64,000 nucleotides of DNA from SMWN01 sp965261165 (GTDB lineage: Bacteria > Pseudomonadota > Gammaproteobacteria > Eutrophobiales > Eutrophobiaceae): positions 62,001-126,000 of the forward strand of contig OZ253445.1 of the NCBI GenBank assembly GCA_965261165.1, read 5' to 3'. Below, piece after piece: positions 22,540 to 31,301 of the stretch. The position numbers were made by a program, and so were the translations under genes. Under the pieces are notes generated by a model. That model was not told where the DNA came from, ran no database searches, and worked only from the letters and a program-made list of their open reading frames with translations. Numbering within the stretch: position 1 is the first letter of the stretch; every line of letters starts with the position of its first letter.

Positions 22540-23718
22540 TTAGGTCAATTCAGATTCACTCTCGCCTTTGAGAATTTTTTTCGAGTTTTTCATATTTCGA
22601 AAAATAAGAGGTTGTTGTTTTAGATCTGTACCTGTTTCTTTGGCCGCAATTTTTCCTATCCTTGCAACATCATCCAGTAATGCCTGATGATGTGGTGATT
22701 TATCACAGACCGGATCGGCATTAGCGGCATCGCCGGTCATCATGAATGCCTGACAACGACAGCCGCCAAAATCTTTTTCCTTCTCAGGACAAGATCGGCA
22801 AGGTTCTTTCATCCAGTCAAATCCACGGAAATGATTAAAACCGTGTGAGTTGTTCCAAAGTTCTTTGATGCTATGATCTTTAACATTGGGAAACTCAATG
22901 GGTAATTGCCCTGCTTCATGGCAGGGGAGCGCTGTGCCATCTGGTGCAATCGTCAGGAAGATTGCACCCCAGCCATTCATGCAGGGCTTAGGACGATTCT
23001 CAAAGTAATCCGGGATCACATAGATGATCTTGGATTTCCCCTTCAGCTTCTCCTGATATTCCATGGCGATTTTTTCAGCTTTGGCCAATTGCTCACGAGT
23101 CGGAAGTAAATGGTCAACATTAATACGTGACCAACCGTAATATTGGGTACTGGCAAGCTCGACATAATCTGCATTGAGTTCAACCGTCATATCGAGAATA
23201 TCGCGCATCTGATCAATATTCTTACGGTGAATAACAATGTTCAACACCATAGGATATTCATATTCTTTGACAATTCTGGCCATTTCTTTTTTATGCTCAA
23301 AGCTCTTGGTTCCGCCAAGAAAATTGTTAAGCTCTTCATTACTGGCCTGGAAACTGATTTGAATATGGTCAAGACCAGCATCTTTGAAGCGTTTCACACG
23401 TGCTTCATCCATGCCGACACCAGAGGTGATCAGGTTGGTGTAATAGCCCAGATGACAGGCTTCCTGAATGAGTTCTTCAAGATCTTGTCGAACTAAGGGT
23501 TCGCCACCTGAGAAACCCATTTGAGTTGCTCCCATCTTGCGTGCCTCTTGCATGACACGAACCCAATCTTCCGTTGAAATTTCGTCCTGATATTTGGCGA
23601 TTTCAAGTGGGTTTGAGCAATAAGGGCACTGTAGAGGACAGCGATAGGTTAACTCAGCTAACAACCACAGGGGAGGACTCACTCCATCTTTATTTGTTTC
23701 TAATCCAACCATTGCCAT
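22540..23718 (-). CDS. pqqE: PqqA peptide cyclase, radical SAM (PqqE)
   Basis: A 392-residue radical SAM enzyme. The SAM cluster motif is CPLQCPYC near residue 26; the C-terminal SPASM region has cysteines in PCMNGWG, LPCHEAG, EPCRSCPE and GGCRCQAF for two auxiliary clusters. It forms the C-C bond between Glu16 and Tyr20 of PqqA, held by PqqD. I chose the ATG at 23718 (an alternative is 23712): it overlaps the 3' end of pqqD by 29 bp, giving the MVGLETNKDG start typical of the family. It is last in the pqqBCDE run and converges end to end with folP. Confidence 0.95.
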   Translation of the reverse strand: MAMVGLETNKDGVSPPLWLLAELTYRCPLQCPYCSNPLEIAKYQDEISTEDWVRVMQEARKMGATQMGFSGGEPLVRQDLEELIQEACHLGYYTNLITSGVGMDEARVKRFKDAGLDHIQISFQASNEELNNFLGGTKSFEHKKEMARIVKEYEYPMVLNIVIHRKNIDQMRDILDMTVELNADYVELASTQYYGWSRINVDHLLPTREQLAKAEKIAMEYQEKLKGKSKIIYVIPDYFENRPKPCMNGWGAIFLTIAPDGTALPCHEAGQLPIEFPNVKDHSIKELWNNSHGFNHFRGFDWMKEPCRSCPEKEKDFGGCRCQAFMMTGDAANADPVCDKSPHHQALLDDVARIGKIAAKETGTDLKQQPLIFRNMKNSKKILKGESESELT

Positions 23719-23962
23719 AGGCCATCTCCAGGAACTGTATGATATCATCTTCCAGATTGTCTTCTGAAAATGATTCTTCCAGTTCTTTAGTTATAATCTC
23801 TATTGTTTTTTTACCATCAATGCGTTGTATAATTTCACCCGCACTGACGCTAAGCTTAACCATGCCTTCCGGATATAGGACCACATAACAGCCCTGTACC
23901 TCTTCCCACTGAACACGGAAAGTCGGTGCAATTTCAGGTATATCAGTTCTATTTATATCCAT
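23690..23962 (-). CDS. pqqD: PQQ peptide chaperone PqqD
   Basis: A 90-residue protein of the RiPP-recognition-element type, with PTFRVQWEEVQGCYVVLYPEGMVKL followed by the SAGEIIQRIDGKKTI helix-turn, the usual PqqD pattern. It binds the PqqA peptide and presents it to PqqE. It lies 9 bp after pqqC and overlaps pqqE at its 3' end, so translation of the two is probably coupled. Confidence 0.93.
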   Translation of the reverse strand: MDINRTDIPEIAPTFRVQWEEVQGCYVVLYPEGMVKLSVSAGEIIQRIDGKKTIEIITKELEESFSEDNLEDDIIQFLEMAYGNGWIRNK

Positions 23963-23971
23963 AAATATAGA

Positions 23972-24706
23972 CTAGCAGTTGTGAAAGGGTGGTTTTTTTT
24001 CGATATAAGCCATCCACATAATATCTAACATGGTCCAGAGAATATCGAGTTTTAATTGTAAAATTTCTAATGCTCGTTCCTGCTCTTCACGTGTTTTGAA
24101 ATATTCCAGTGTGATATCGAGTCCGTGTTGAACGTCACGACGCGCTTCGGTTAGTCGTTTGCGAAAATAAATGTAGCCTTCTTGGTCAATCCACGGATAA
24201 ACATCTGGCCAGTTATCTAGGCGCTTTTGGTGGATCTTTGGTGCAAATAATTCGGTCAGTGATGAACATGCTGCCTCTTGCCAGGTAGCGCGTCGGGCAA
24301 AATTTAAATAAGCATCAATCGCAAAACGAACGCCGGGGAGAACATGTTCATAGGAAATAGTTTCTTCGCGTGTTAAGCCAACAGCTTCAGCCAGTTGTAG
24401 CCAGGCTTCAATCCCACCTTCTTCACCTTCTATGCCATCATGGTCAAGAATTCGTTGTACCCACTGACGACGAACATCGCGCTCGGGGCAGTTCGCCATG
24501 ATGGCGGCATCTTTGATGGGGATTGTAGTCTGGTAATAAAAACGATTGGCAACCCATCCTTGAATGGCCTTTTTGTCCAGCCCTCCTGAGTTCATGAGTA
24601 AATGAAATTCATGATTAATATGATAAAATTTTTCTTTATCGCGAAGTTTTCGTTCAAATTCATCGCGTGACCATGGCCCCAGTTTATTAATATTTTTTTC
24701 AGTCAT
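23972..24706 (-). CDS. pqqC: Pyrroloquinoline-quinone synthase PqqC
   Basis: A 244-residue all-helical oxidase of the TENA/PqqC fold, at family length. FYHINHEFHLLMNSG, RFYYQTTIPIKDAA and HVLPGVRFAIDAYLNFA match the conserved helices with the histidines and arginines that bind the intermediate. It carries out the last step, ring closure and eight-electron oxidation by O2, without metal or cofactor. It sits 23 bp after pqqB and 9 bp before pqqD in a single minus-strand operon. Confidence 0.95.
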   Translation of the reverse strand: MTEKNINKLGPWSRDEFERKLRDKEKFYHINHEFHLLMNSGGLDKKAIQGWVANRFYYQTTIPIKDAAIMANCPERDVRRQWVQRILDHDGIEGEEGGIEAWLQLAEAVGLTREETISYEHVLPGVRFAIDAYLNFARRATWQEAACSSLTELFAPKIHQKRLDNWPDVYPWIDQEGYIYFRKRLTEARRDVQHGLDITLEYFKTREEQERALEILQLKLDILWTMLDIMWMAYIEKKPPFHNC

Positions 24707-24729
24707 TATTTACTTAATTTCCTAAGAAA

Positions 24730-25644
24730 TTATATTATTATATCCATGCCGTCGTAAGAAACTTCGATGTTGGCATCATTTAATTCCTGTCGTTCATCGG
24801 ATTCTTCATCGAGAATTGGATTCGTATTGTTGATATGAATTAAGATTTTTCTAGGTTTGTCGAGTGAGGTCAAAGTATCTTTAATACCGCCTTTACTTGA
24901 TTGGTCCAGATGTCCCATTTCGCTGGCCAGTTTGTTGCTGATGCCATGTCGAGACATTTCGTCATTGGTCCATACGGTTCCATCAATCAGTACTACATCG
25001 GCATTCTTCATGTATGCATAGACATGATCTTCTATTTCACCCAGACCAGGAGCGTAAAAAAGATTTTTACCTGTAGAAGTGTCTGCAACCTTAAAACCAA
25101 CATTATCACCTGCAACAGGATTACCTCGGTGAGGAGAGTAGGGCGGCGCTTCACTTTTTAATGGTACGGCGGTGAAAATCAGGTTATCTGCCTTCGGAAT
25201 AGTGAAAGAGGATTGATCTGTATTGACTTCATGCCAGTGCACGCCTCGGAAATGCTTAAGGATATTAAAAATCGGATAACCAGTAGTCATATCCTCGTAG
25301 ACACTGGAAGTGCAGTAAATATCCCAGGGTTTATCGTGCTCCCTGAGAATGATCAGTCCTGTAGTATGGTCAATCTGACCATCACAAAGAATGATGGAGC
25401 AGATCCCCGTATCTCTTACTTGGCGAGCTGGCTGAAGAGGGGGAAAAGATTCCAGCTGTGCGCGAATATCGGGTGAAGCATTAAATAATACCCAGTCGAT
25501 ACCATTGCTACTGATCGTGATAGAAGATTGAGTTCGCGCAGAACTTTTCAGGGTTCCTTGCCTGAGGCGGGCGCAATTATCACAATTACAATTCCACTGT
25601 GGAAAGCCACCACCAGCTCCTGTGCCTAATAAATGTATATGCAT
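24730..25644 (-). CDS. pqqB: PqqB, metallo-beta-lactamase-fold PQQ biosynthesis protein
   Basis: A 304-residue cytosolic protein that starts MHIHLLGTGAGGGFPQWNC and has the CNCDNC zinc site (residues 19-24) together with DGQIDHTTGL and MSRHGISNKL blocks of the metallo-hydrolase fold. PqqB is the iron-dependent hydroxylase that modifies the cross-linked Glu-Tyr intermediate. It is the first gene of pqqBCDE; the upstream 238 bp is shared with the divergent H4MPT block, where an 8-bp inverted repeat (25696-25715) may be a control site. No pqqA lies in front of it, unlike the usual arrangement. Confidence 0.95.
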   Translation of the reverse strand: MHIHLLGTGAGGGFPQWNCNCDNCARLRQGTLKSSARTQSSITISSNGIDWVLFNASPDIRAQLESFPPLQPARQVRDTGICSIILCDGQIDHTTGLIILREHDKPWDIYCTSSVYEDMTTGYPIFNILKHFRGVHWHEVNTDQSSFTIPKADNLIFTAVPLKSEAPPYSPHRGNPVAGDNVGFKVADTSTGKNLFYAPGLGEIEDHVYAYMKNADVVLIDGTVWTNDEMSRHGISNKLASEMGHLDQSSKGGIKDTLTSLDKPRKILIHINNTNPILDEESDERQELNDANIEVSYDGMDIII

Positions 25645-25695
25645 AAGTAATTATATTGATTCATAAAAATGTTTAAGATTAAGGGCTAATATCGT

Positions 25696-25715
25696 GCCAC
25701 TTTAATCAAAGTGGC
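25696..25715. promoter_or_regulatory. Inverted repeat between pqqB and the H4MPT block
   Basis: GCCACTTTAATCAAAGTGGC has perfect 8-bp arms with a 4-nt centre and lies about 50 bp upstream of pqqB and 170 bp upstream of the divergent gene. It could bind a regulator of both. Confidence 0.4.
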
Positions 25716-25882
25716 TTTGAACTGTACATCTATTCGGTAATATTATTAAATTAATATATAAAACAGATAGATAAATTGATAATTATAACTTAAAACAGGC
25801 TGGTAGAGACCGATGTCATTGGCTGCAATGAACCAATATTGCCAAGTTTAGTTTAACAACGCCAAGGTATATGTAGAAATAT

Positions 25883-27382
25883 ATGAGCGAGGATAAGGAA
25901 CATATATTATTTTTGACTGGGAAACTAGCTCGAAAAAGGCTGCATAAAATACTAGAAACTATGCAACCGACTAGTTTTACTTATGAAATTAAAAATATCG
26001 GTGTCAACGTTGCTGCATTAATGACGGCGGAGATGATAAAACGCCGATTAACGATGTTGGATGTCCCCGATAGAGTCATTGTACCAGGTTTATGCCGTGG
26101 AGATTTGTCAGCAATAAGTGAATATTTCAACGTGCCATTTATCCGCGGACCTATTGATCTCAAAGATATGCCTGTGTTCTTTGGGCATGATTGCAAGGTT
26201 CCGGATCTAAGTCAGCATAATGTCCTTATTTTTGCAGAAATTGTTGATGCGCCGAATATTGCAGTGGAAGAAATTGTTACGCAAGCTAAAAAATATCAAC
26301 GTGACGGCGCCGATGTTATTGATATTGGTTGTTTACCAGATACACTTTTTCCTCACCTAGAAGAAAGTATTGAGGCTCTGCATGAAATTGGTTTTAAAGT
26401 CAGTATTGATTCATTAGAAGATAACGATCTTTTACGTGGTGGTCGGGCAGGCGCAGATTATTTACTGAGTCTCAGTGAGAGTACGCTCTGGATTATTGAT
26501 GAAGTATCTTCTATTCCTGTATTAATTCCTGATAAACATGGTGATATGGATTCCATGTATCGCGTCATAGAAAAATTTGCCGAAAAAAACAGACCATTTT
26601 TTGCAGACTGTATTCTCGATCCAATACATTTTGGTTTTACAGAATCATTGGTGCGTTACCATGATCTGAGGCAACAATGTCCTGATATAGAGATTATGAT
26701 GGGCGTTGGTAATCTAACTGAACTCACTGAAGCAGATACCACTGGGATCAACGCAACGTTATTTGGAATAATTTCCGAATTGGGACTTAACGCAATCCTA
26801 GCGACAGAGGTAAGTCCACATGCACGTACCGTAGTGAGAGAAGCAGATTTTGCAAGAAGAATGATGTATGCTGCCAAGCAAGAGGGTAGTTTGCCAAAAG
26901 GTCTTGACGGTTCATTGTTAACGACACATGCACGAAAACCATTTACTTATACAGCAGATGAAATTGCAGAACTGGCTTCCGAGATAAAAGATCCTAGTTA
27001 TCGTGTGCAGGTCAGCAAAGCAGGTGTTCATGTCTATAATAGAGATGGCATAACAAACGCCAAGAATCCTTTTGAATTTTTTCCAGAACTTGAATTAATA
27101 CAGGAAGATGCGCCTCATGCATTTTATATGGGCGTAGAACTAGCCCGCGCACAGATTGCCTGGCAGTTAGGCAAACGCTACATGCAGGACCAAGAACTTG
27201 ATTGGGGTGTCGCTACTGAGCCTGATGAAATTTCTGATTCTAAGGGACAATCCAGAGCGGCGCATGCCTTAAAAGAAGGCAAGAAAAGGAAAGGCAAAAG
27301 TAGCGCAGAATATAAAACTGCTGGTTCAACATTACGGGCTAAGAAAAAGAAAGGCAGGAAAAAGATTCAAAAAAAGAAATGA
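25883..27382 (+). CDS. Dihydropteroate synthase-like protein of H4MPT biosynthesis
   Basis: A 499-residue protein that combines an N-terminal domain (about 1-135, ILFLTGKLARKRLHKILE) with a DHPS-like TIM barrel (DGADVIDIGCLPD near 146, KVSIDSLEDNDLLRG near 173, ILDPIHFGFTES near 240). Such proteins accompany tetrahydromethanopterin genes in archaea and methylotrophs and are thought to act in its pterin synthesis. The last 40 residues are extremely lysine-rich (GKKRKGKSS, KKKKGRKKIQKKK), which is unusual. It starts a four-gene plus-strand block, with an ATGA overlap to the next gene, opposite pqqB. Confidence 0.85.
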   Translation: MSEDKEHILFLTGKLARKRLHKILETMQPTSFTYEIKNIGVNVAALMTAEMIKRRLTMLDVPDRVIVPGLCRGDLSAISEYFNVPFIRGPIDLKDMPVFFGHDCKVPDLSQHNVLIFAEIVDAPNIAVEEIVTQAKKYQRDGADVIDIGCLPDTLFPHLEESIEALHEIGFKVSIDSLEDNDLLRGGRAGADYLLSLSESTLWIIDEVSSIPVLIPDKHGDMDSMYRVIEKFAEKNRPFFADCILDPIHFGFTESLVRYHDLRQQCPDIEIMMGVGNLTELTEADTTGINATLFGIISELGLNAILATEVSPHARTVVREADFARRMMYAAKQEGSLPKGLDGSLLTTHARKPFTYTADEIAELASEIKDPSYRVQVSKAGVHVYNRDGITNAKNPFEFFPELELIQEDAPHAFYMGVELARAQIAWQLGKRYMQDQELDWGVATEPDEISDSKGQSRAAHALKEGKKRKGKSSAEYKTAGSTLRAKKKKGRKKIQKKK

Positions 27383-27966
27383 TGATCAACGAAACAATTG
27401 TTACGACATTAAATGAAAATGGAGCAGTTTATATTGCGCCTATGGGTGTGAGACGTGAAGATGATTATTTTGTCATCGCACCATTTAAACCTTCAACAAC
27501 ATTGAAAAATCTTGAACGTAATGGTCAGGCTGTCATTAATATGACGGATGATGTACAAATTTTTGCGGGTTGTCTTACGGGACACTATGATTGGCCAACT
27601 ATAAGTGCATCAGCGATAAATGGAAAACGATTAGCAGCTGCTTTGAGTCACATTGAGATTGAAGTTACTCATCAGGAAGGAGATGATATTCGACCCGTTT
27701 TCTATTGCTCTGAAAAACATCAGGAAACTCATGCGCCATTTATGGGGTTAAATCGTGCGAAGGCAGCCGTGCTTGAGGCAGCCATACTTGTTAGCCGGCT
27801 GCATATGCTTCCCGATGAAAAAATTGATAGTGAAATTGAATATTTGCAAATAGCTATTGATAAAACAGCCAGCGAATATGAATTAGAGGCGTGGGGTTGG
27901 TTGATGAATCGCATTAAGATCTTTAGAGAGAAAAATGTGAGTAAAGCGCAGGAAAGTACGGCATGA
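27379..27966 (+). CDS. DUF447 family protein
   Basis: A 195-residue flavin-reductase-like beta-barrel protein: YIAPMGVRREDDYFVIAPFKPSTTLKNL at the N-terminus and RLHMLPDEKIDSEIEYL in the helical C-terminal part match the DUF447 family found in H4MPT gene clusters of methanogens and methylotrophs. Mutants of the Methylobacterium counterpart cannot make the cofactor, but the reaction is not settled. It overlaps its neighbours by 4 bp on each side, so the three genes are translationally coupled. Confidence 0.8.
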   Translation: MMINETIVTTLNENGAVYIAPMGVRREDDYFVIAPFKPSTTLKNLERNGQAVINMTDDVQIFAGCLTGHYDWPTISASAINGKRLAAALSHIEIEVTHQEGDDIRPVFYCSEKHQETHAPFMGLNRAKAAVLEAAILVSRLHMLPDEKIDSEIEYLQIAIDKTASEYELEAWGWLMNRIKIFREKNVSKAQESTA

Positions 27967-28706
27967 CAGGCATGCTAGCCAGTGTTTCGAATCTGGACGA
28001 GGCAAAAATCGCCCTCCAAGAAAATGTTGATGTTATTGACTTAAAAGATCCATCTCAGGGGGCTTTAGGTGCTGTAACAACAGAAGTTGCACAGGGAGTT
28101 GTGCAGTTTATTTCAGGCCAATGTCTTGTCAGCGCGACCATAGGTGATTTGCCTATGCAGGCAACACTTATTAGCAAGGCGATTGCTGCGATGGCACTGA
28201 CAGGTGTCGATATCATTAAAATCGGCGTCTTCGATGATTTGACTGGCGAGGTGATTGCCTCTTTGAAAGGACAGGCGATTAATGGTGCAAAAGGTATTAA
28301 TGGCAAACAATTCACCATCATCATTGTGTTTTTCGTTGATAAAGGTCTGGGCTTAGATAAGATGTCTGAATTGGCTAAAGCTGGTATCAGAGGAGTAATG
28401 CTAGATACCGTCGATAAAATGAAAGGGAATTTAAGAACGCATATGCAGGATCAAGAGTTACAGTCTTTTATCAATCAGGCAAAATCATATGGTTTGCTGG
28501 CAGGGCTTGCGGGTTCTTTAAAGGCTGATGATATTTTGCCTTTACTCAGACTAGAGCCAGACTATCTCGGTTTCCGAGGTGCCCTGTGCCAGAATGATTC
28601 ACGAATTCAGGCTCTGAATAGTTCTTCTGTTAAAAAAATTCGTTCTTTGGTTACAGGCACAACAGAAGATGCAGCTCATATGGGGCAGGCTCACAATAAT
28701 TATTAA
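27963..28706 (+). CDS. mfnB: (5-formylfuran-3-yl)methyl phosphate synthase
   Basis: A 247-residue protein of the DUF556/MfnB family with MLASVSNLDEAKIALQENVD, the Schiff-base lysine in DLKDPSQGALGAV (Lys near residue 27) and the later GIRGVMLDTVDK. MfnB converts two glyceraldehyde 3-phosphate into the furan of methanofuran or methylofuran, the C1 carrier used with H4MPT by formyltransferase/hydrolase. Its presence in one operon with the DHPS-like and DUF447 genes supports a complete H4MPT pathway in this organism. It begins by ATGA overlap with the DUF447 stop. Confidence 0.88.
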   Translation: MTGMLASVSNLDEAKIALQENVDVIDLKDPSQGALGAVTTEVAQGVVQFISGQCLVSATIGDLPMQATLISKAIAAMALTGVDIIKIGVFDDLTGEVIASLKGQAINGAKGINGKQFTIIIVFFVDKGLGLDKMSELAKAGIRGVMLDTVDKMKGNLRTHMQDQELQSFINQAKSYGLLAGLAGSLKADDILPLLRLEPDYLGFRGALCQNDSRIQALNSSSVKKIRSLVTGTTEDAAHMGQAHNNY

Positions 28707-28718
28707 GGAGACTAAAAG

Positions 28719-29111
28719 ATGGCACAGTGGAGAGAAAAAGAGAAGGGTGCGACCTATAGCGAAAAAGAAACTGAAGCACGTTTGCAAGAAGAGTTGCCAA
28801 ATTGGTATCACGAAGGCGAATGGATCCGCAGGAAATATCATACTAGCGGCTGGAAGGGAACCTTAATGGTGATCAACGCGGTTGCTCATTTGTCTGAAGC
28901 TGCTTGGCATCATCCAGATATCGTTGCCTCTTATGCCTTTGTTATCGTGAAATTGATGAACCATGCTGCCAAAGGTATCACTGATAAAGATTTTGAGTTG
29001 GCGAAAAAGATTGAAGAAATGATTATGTGGCAACCGGGAATCGATAAAGATAGTGCGCTTGATGGTACGCCTGAGGATCCAAGATTCAAATATATAAAAT
29101 ACAATAAATAA
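28719..29111 (+). CDS. Pterin-4a-carbinolamine dehydratase-like protein
   Basis: A 130-residue protein with the PCD signature SEAAWHHPDIVASY near residue 64-77, in which the two histidines and aspartate form the active site. The N-terminal ELPNWYHEGEWIRRKYHTSGW is longer than in the classic enzyme. PCD copies accompany H4MPT genes in methylotrophs and are required for cofactor synthesis, so a role in that pathway is more likely than recycling of tetrahydrobiopterin. It follows mfnB after 12 bp (AAGGAG site) and ends the block. Confidence 0.85.
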   Translation: MAQWREKEKGATYSEKETEARLQEELPNWYHEGEWIRRKYHTSGWKGTLMVINAVAHLSEAAWHHPDIVASYAFVIVKLMNHAAKGITDKDFELAKKIEEMIMWQPGIDKDSALDGTPEDPRFKYIKYNK

Positions 29112-29120
29112 TTGTAATGT

Positions 29121-29351
29121 TTATGCTCCAGCCCAATTCATGACAAATTTCACAAGAAAAATAATATGTAATAGAAAAACAGCAGTGATAATAACCCCAA
29201 CGATGATAAATTGATAGAGTTTGCCATATTTAAACTGTCGCTCACGATTTGCCTCACTTTGAACACCAATAAACATAGCAATAACGCCTTGAAATACTTC
29301 CCAAAGAGCAAGTGACTCCTCTTCTTCTTGTTTTTCTTCTGTTTCGTTCAT
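29121..29351 (-). CDS. DUF2970 membrane protein
   Basis: A 76-residue protein with a Glu-rich N-terminus, the family motif VIAMFIGVQSEANRERQFKYG (trimmed here: GVQSEANRERQF near residue 29-40) and one membrane helix (about 49-70). DUF2970 proteins are small single-pass inner-membrane proteins of beta- and gammaproteobacteria with unknown function. It converges on the PCD gene with 9 bp between them and shows no obvious terminator. Confidence 0.75.
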   Translation of the reverse strand: MNETEEKQEEEESLALWEVFQGVIAMFIGVQSEANRERQFKYGKLYQFIIVGVIITAVFLLHIIFLVKFVMNWAGA

Positions 29352-29509
29352 AAGAAAACCCTTTAAATTCTATAGGTAAGCATGAGCATTGTAACTGCCA
29401 TTATTCATCTTTTCATTCATCTTTTTAGGACATTACAAATTTTATTTTGTGGCTGGAATATGCCAAATAAGATAATTTGCCGATATTGTCATTGTTTTTG
29501 TAAATTATT

Positions 29510-29989
29510 TTATGATGACCGAATCCATTTTCCAGATTTTCCGCCTGATTTTTCAAGTAGACTGATTGACTCAATGGTCATGCCACGATCAGTGGCTTTA
29601 CACATATCATATATGGTTAGAAGTGATGTCTGTACCGCCTGCAGAGCCTCAATTTCGACCCCGGTTTGACCTGTAGTCTCAACATGCGCCTGACAATAAA
29701 CAGTAATTTCAGAGGAATTTGTTTCCAGTGTGATCTCTACGTGAGAAAGTAATAGGGGATGACATAAGGGGATCAACTCTGCCGTTTTTTTTGAGGCCAT
29801 AATACCGGCAACACGAGCAATACCCAAGACATCGCCTTTTTTATGTGAGCCAGATTCGATCTGTTGCAATGTCTCCGCTTGCATATGGATCGAACCATCA
29901 GCAATGGCAATACGACGTGTTAAGGATTTATCTCCAACATTGACCATATGGACTTCGCCTTTTTGATTAAAATGCGTTAATTTAGTCAT
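29510..29989 (-). CDS. moaC: Cyclic pyranopterin monophosphate synthase MoaC
   Basis: A 159-residue protein with the family start LTHFNQKGEVHMVNVGDK, the GDVLGIARVAGIMASKKTAELIPLCHPL block (trimmed: ARVAGIMASKKT, IPLCHPL) and VETTGQTGVEIEAL and MCKATDRGM motifs. It turns the MoaA product into cyclic pyranopterin in molybdopterin synthesis. It reads away from moaD and moaE with 69 bp between, while moaA lies 8 kb downstream, beyond the restriction-modification island. Confidence 0.95.
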   Translation of the reverse strand: MTKLTHFNQKGEVHMVNVGDKSLTRRIAIADGSIHMQAETLQQIESGSHKKGDVLGIARVAGIMASKKTAELIPLCHPLLLSHVEITLETNSSEITVYCQAHVETTGQTGVEIEALQAVQTSLLTIYDMCKATDRGMTIESISLLEKSGGKSGKWIRSS

Positions 29990-30058
29990 CGTTTTTAATG
30001 AAGTTCTGTAATAGCGTTCCTGATAACACAGATTTGTAGGGCATTTTAACTAATTAAT

Positions 30059-30289
30059 ATGAAGATTACTGTCAAATATTTTGCTAGCTTGCGTGAACAA
30101 ATGGGCAAAGCTGAAGAGCTGCTTATGTTTAGTAAGTCCATACCGATTGCCGAGGTCTGGAAAAATGTTTCTGGTGATGCAAAATCAGGGAATATATTGA
30201 TGGTGATTAACATGGAGTATGTTAAATCCGATGCCATTGTTAACGAGGGTGATGAGGTCGCCTTCTTTCCTCCTGTAACTGGTGGTTGA
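30059..30289 (+). CDS. moaD: Molybdopterin synthase small subunit MoaD
   Basis: A 76-residue beta-grasp protein beginning MKITVKYFASLREQMGKAEE and ending in AFFPPVTGG; the terminal Gly-Gly is the thiocarboxylate site that donates sulphur with MoaE to make molybdopterin. Its stop overlaps the moaE start (TGATG). A second MoaD-like carrier exists in the aldehyde oxidoreductase cluster at 17045. Confidence 0.93.
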   Translation: MKITVKYFASLREQMGKAEELLMFSKSIPIAEVWKNVSGDAKSGNILMVINMEYVKSDAIVNEGDEVAFFPPVTGG

Positions 30290-30720
30290 TGATGCCGATT
30301 GCAATCAGGATATCTGCATTTGACCCATGGGAAGCAATAAAACTTCATCAACAGAAAATGAATAGGGAGGGTCAATATGGCGCGACAGCTAGCTTCGTCG
30401 GAACTATGCGTGATTTTAATGATGGTAAAATGGTGAATAGTATGACACTTGAACACTATCCTGGCATGACTGAGAAACATCTTGAAAGAATTTGTAAAGA
30501 TGCCCGGCAAAAGTGGGATTTGATTGATACTCTGGTAATTCATAGGGTAGGTGAAATAAAGATTTCAGAGCCCATCGTTCTAATTTGTGTTTGGTCAGCG
30601 CACCGTGCAGGAGCCTTTGATGCCTGTCGTTTTATTATGGAGGATTTAAAATCGAAAGCACCATTCTGGAAACAGGAATCTACTCCAGAGGGACAGCGTT
30701 GGGTTGAAAATAATACCTGA
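30289..30720 (+). CDS. moaE: Molybdopterin synthase large subunit MoaE
   Basis: A 143-residue protein with GATASFVGTMRDFNDG, LEHYPGMTEKHLERI, VIHRVGEIKISEPIVLICVWS (trimmed: IHRVGEIKISEPI) and SAHRAGAFDACRFIMEDLK blocks; the conserved arginines and lysines bind cyclic pyranopterin and the MoaD tail. It starts at the ATG at 30289 inside the moaD stop; the next in-frame ATG is 30292. The pair makes molybdopterin for both Mo and W enzymes. Confidence 0.93.
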   Translation: MMPIAIRISAFDPWEAIKLHQQKMNREGQYGATASFVGTMRDFNDGKMVNSMTLEHYPGMTEKHLERICKDARQKWDLIDTLVIHRVGEIKISEPIVLICVWSAHRAGAFDACRFIMEDLKSKAPFWKQESTPEGQRWVENNT

Positions 30721-30867
30721 TAATGCTGCATGGAGGCAGCAAGTTGATAGTGATTAATCTGTATTATCATTTCACACTTTTGCGGGAATAACGATTGAAA
30801 ATTAATTTGTGTGTATGGTGAATTTAGACCGTTTTCGAACCAGTAAGATTTTTTTAAGGGTAATATT

Positions 30868-31134
30868 ATGGCTAGTGGTTGGGCACGTGATGGTGCTGTT
30901 CAAGAACAAATAGACGCCAGTATCGAAGACGCTGTAAGGTTTGCTCGGAGTCGATTGTCCGGTGGCAAGGGCTTAACTCATTGTGAAGAATGCGAGATTG
31001 CCATTCCAGACGCACGCCGTAAAGCAGTTTCTGGTGTTCGTTTGTGCGTCAATTGTCAGTCAGAGAACGATAAAAAACAGCCTGTTTTTTCTGGTCTCAA
31101 TCGCCGTGGGAGTAAAGATAGTCAGTTGAGATAA
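30868..31134 (+). CDS. TraR/DksA-family zinc-finger protein
   Basis: An 88-residue protein with a C4 zinc finger (CEECEIAIP ... RLCVNCQSE, two C-x-x-C pairs) preceded by a short helical region, the small YbiI-like or TraR-like subgroup. Members of the family can bind in the RNA polymerase secondary channel as DksA does. The ATG follows a TTTAAGGG ribosome site. It is the last gene before the restriction-modification island and stands alone. Confidence 0.85.
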   Translation: MASGWARDGAVQEQIDASIEDAVRFARSRLSGGKGLTHCEECEIAIPDARRKAVSGVRLCVNCQSENDKKQPVFSGLNRRGSKDSQLR

Positions 31135-31209
31135 ATGGTTGCCTGCTTTTGATTTATAACGACCCCTATTTTTGTGCTTGAGTATTGTTGGGCATGGTTG
31201 GGTTTTCGG

Positions 31210-31227
31210 AATGTTAGAACTAACATT
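31210..31227. promoter_or_regulatory. Palindrome upstream of the restriction-modification island
   Basis: AATGTTAGAACTAACATT has perfect 8-bp arms around AA and ends 75 bp before the first methylase frame. Controller-protein or autoregulation sites of restriction systems have this form; no controller gene was seen. Confidence 0.4.
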
Positions 31228-31301
31228 TTTAGGAGACGATGCTATAGCAAAATGGGCTACTTTTACGGCTATTCATGGAGTGTGATTCGAATGGAGTTTA
31301 T

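Noticed and set aside
25883..27382. A second folP
   Set aside because: The barrel motifs differ from true DHPS, the protein is nearly twice as long, and it lies in an H4MPT block; folP at 21715 is the canonical gene.
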